Source: Candidatus Kaiserbacteria bacterium RIFCSPLOWO2_02_FULL_54_13 (GTDB taxonomy: Bacteria; Patescibacteriota; Minisyncoccia; Phycocordibacterales; Phycocordibacteraceae). Taken from it: a stretch of DNA of 12,100 nucleotides. Within the stretch, counting starts at the first letter, position 1; every line of letters starts with the position of its first letter. Under the pieces are notes generated by a model that was given only the letters and a program-made list of their open reading frames with translations, had not been told where the DNA came from and did no database searches. The stretch is from NCBI GenBank assembly GCA_001783465.1, contig MFMI01000030.1:1-12100 (forward strand), read 5' to 3'. Positions 11,683 through 12,100 of this stretch are shown here, one piece after another. A program made the position numbers and the translations under genes.

Positions 11683-12100
11683 TTAAGACGTTATGACTAT
11701 TATACTCCCATCGCGGCCGACCATGTCCTTCTTTTTCAATGTAAACTTATCCACCTTCTCGCTCCCGTTCCCCGCCGCTTTGAGAAACGCTTCAAGCGAT
11801 TTAGGCCCTCCGATGCCAGACCAATGCATCGGGATGATGACCTTCGGTTCAAGCGAGACCGCAAGCTCGTGCGCCTTCCCGGGCGACAGCACGCCATCGC
11901 CGCCCACGGGTACGAAAAGGACGTCTATCTCGTCAATGCTCTCGCGCGCCTCGTGCGAGAGCTCGGTGTCGGCGAGCGCGCCGAGGTGTACGAGCGTCAT
12001 GTCCTCTAGCTGGACGCTATATATAGTATTGACTGCCACATTCGGCCTACTGGCCTCAGTACTTCCTCGCTCTCGCTCGGTCGCTTCACTCAACCCATAT
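11683..12100 (-). CDS. MBL-fold metal-dependent hydrolase, C-terminal part (cut by window edge)
   Basis: About 139 residues are visible, and the frame stays open to the right edge, so the N-terminal half with the main HxHxDH motif is outside the window. Visible features of the UPF0173/Lactamase_B_3-like group are NTIYSVQLEDMTLVHLGAL (with the metal-region HLG), IDVLFVPVGGDGVLSPGKAHELA with the conserved Asp/Gly region, and VIIPMHW near the end, which supplies a metal-binding His. The reaction is unknown. The stretch SEATERERGSTEASRP before the core strands is low in complexity and may be an insert. It lies 5 bases upstream of the small membrane protein gene. Confidence 0.8.
   Translation of the reverse strand, partial: YGLSEATERERGSTEASRPNVAVNTIYSVQLEDMTLVHLGALADTELSHEARESIDEIDVLFVPVGGDGVLSPGKAHELAVSLEPKVIIPMHWSGIGGPKSLEAFLKAAGNGSEKVDKFTLKKKDMVGRDGSIIVITS

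Overview
The window looks like part of a Patescibacteria (CPR) genome, most likely Parcubacteria-like. I infer this from gene content, not from a marker-gene comparison. The signs are an array of small two-helix VirB2/TrbC-like pilins next to an orphan solute-binding protein, a PaaX/Cas2-like protein with a membrane segment, gyrA carrying short in-frame palindromic inserts, tRNAs without an encoded CCA end, and many minus-strand genes with no clear Shine-Dalgarno sequence.

Left part (1-2790, plus strand). The window opens with what may be the last bases of an IS3/IS481-type insertion sequence. Then come tRNA-Lys(CTT), an AT-rich free-standing LAGLIDADG homing endonuclease gene, and tRNA-Leu(TAG). 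The stop codon of the endonuclease gene lies inside tRNA-Leu. A good sigma70-type promoter follows and drives a two-gene operon: an SPFH/band-7 protein and a four-helix membrane protein with a Cys-rich outer domain. A strong terminator closes the operon.

Middle part (7156-2803, minus strand). A SAM-dependent methyltransferase is followed by an N-terminally anchored solute-binding protein without transporter genes. Then come six consecutive small membrane proteins that share one core: helix, short charged loop with K..EGR or K..EAR, then a WG-containing helix. They look like paralogous pilin or pilin-like subunits of a type IV secretion-related apparatus. No VirB4 or VirB6 homologue is in the window. 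An internal promoter precedes the last two.

Next part (7900-7252, minus strand). A YqfO/NIF3 insert-domain protein and a small basic hypothetical form a short operon that ends in a hairpin.

7950-8626 is the most unusual unit. A PaaX/Cas2-like protein gene is bracketed by two near-identical imperfect palindromes in direct orientation, sharing a 21-nt identical block. This resembles the layout of REP/RAYT elements but with a Cas2-fold protein. It is a candidate mobile or self-regulated element.

Right part (12100-8650, minus strand). An MBL-fold hydrolase (cut by the window edge), a single-helix membrane protein and gyrA form a probable operon. It ends in a long structured 3' region with an unusually large terminator hairpin. 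GyrA has Ile at the position of E. coli Ser83 and two short palindromic inserts in loops. No stretch longer than about 300 bases lacks a gene.
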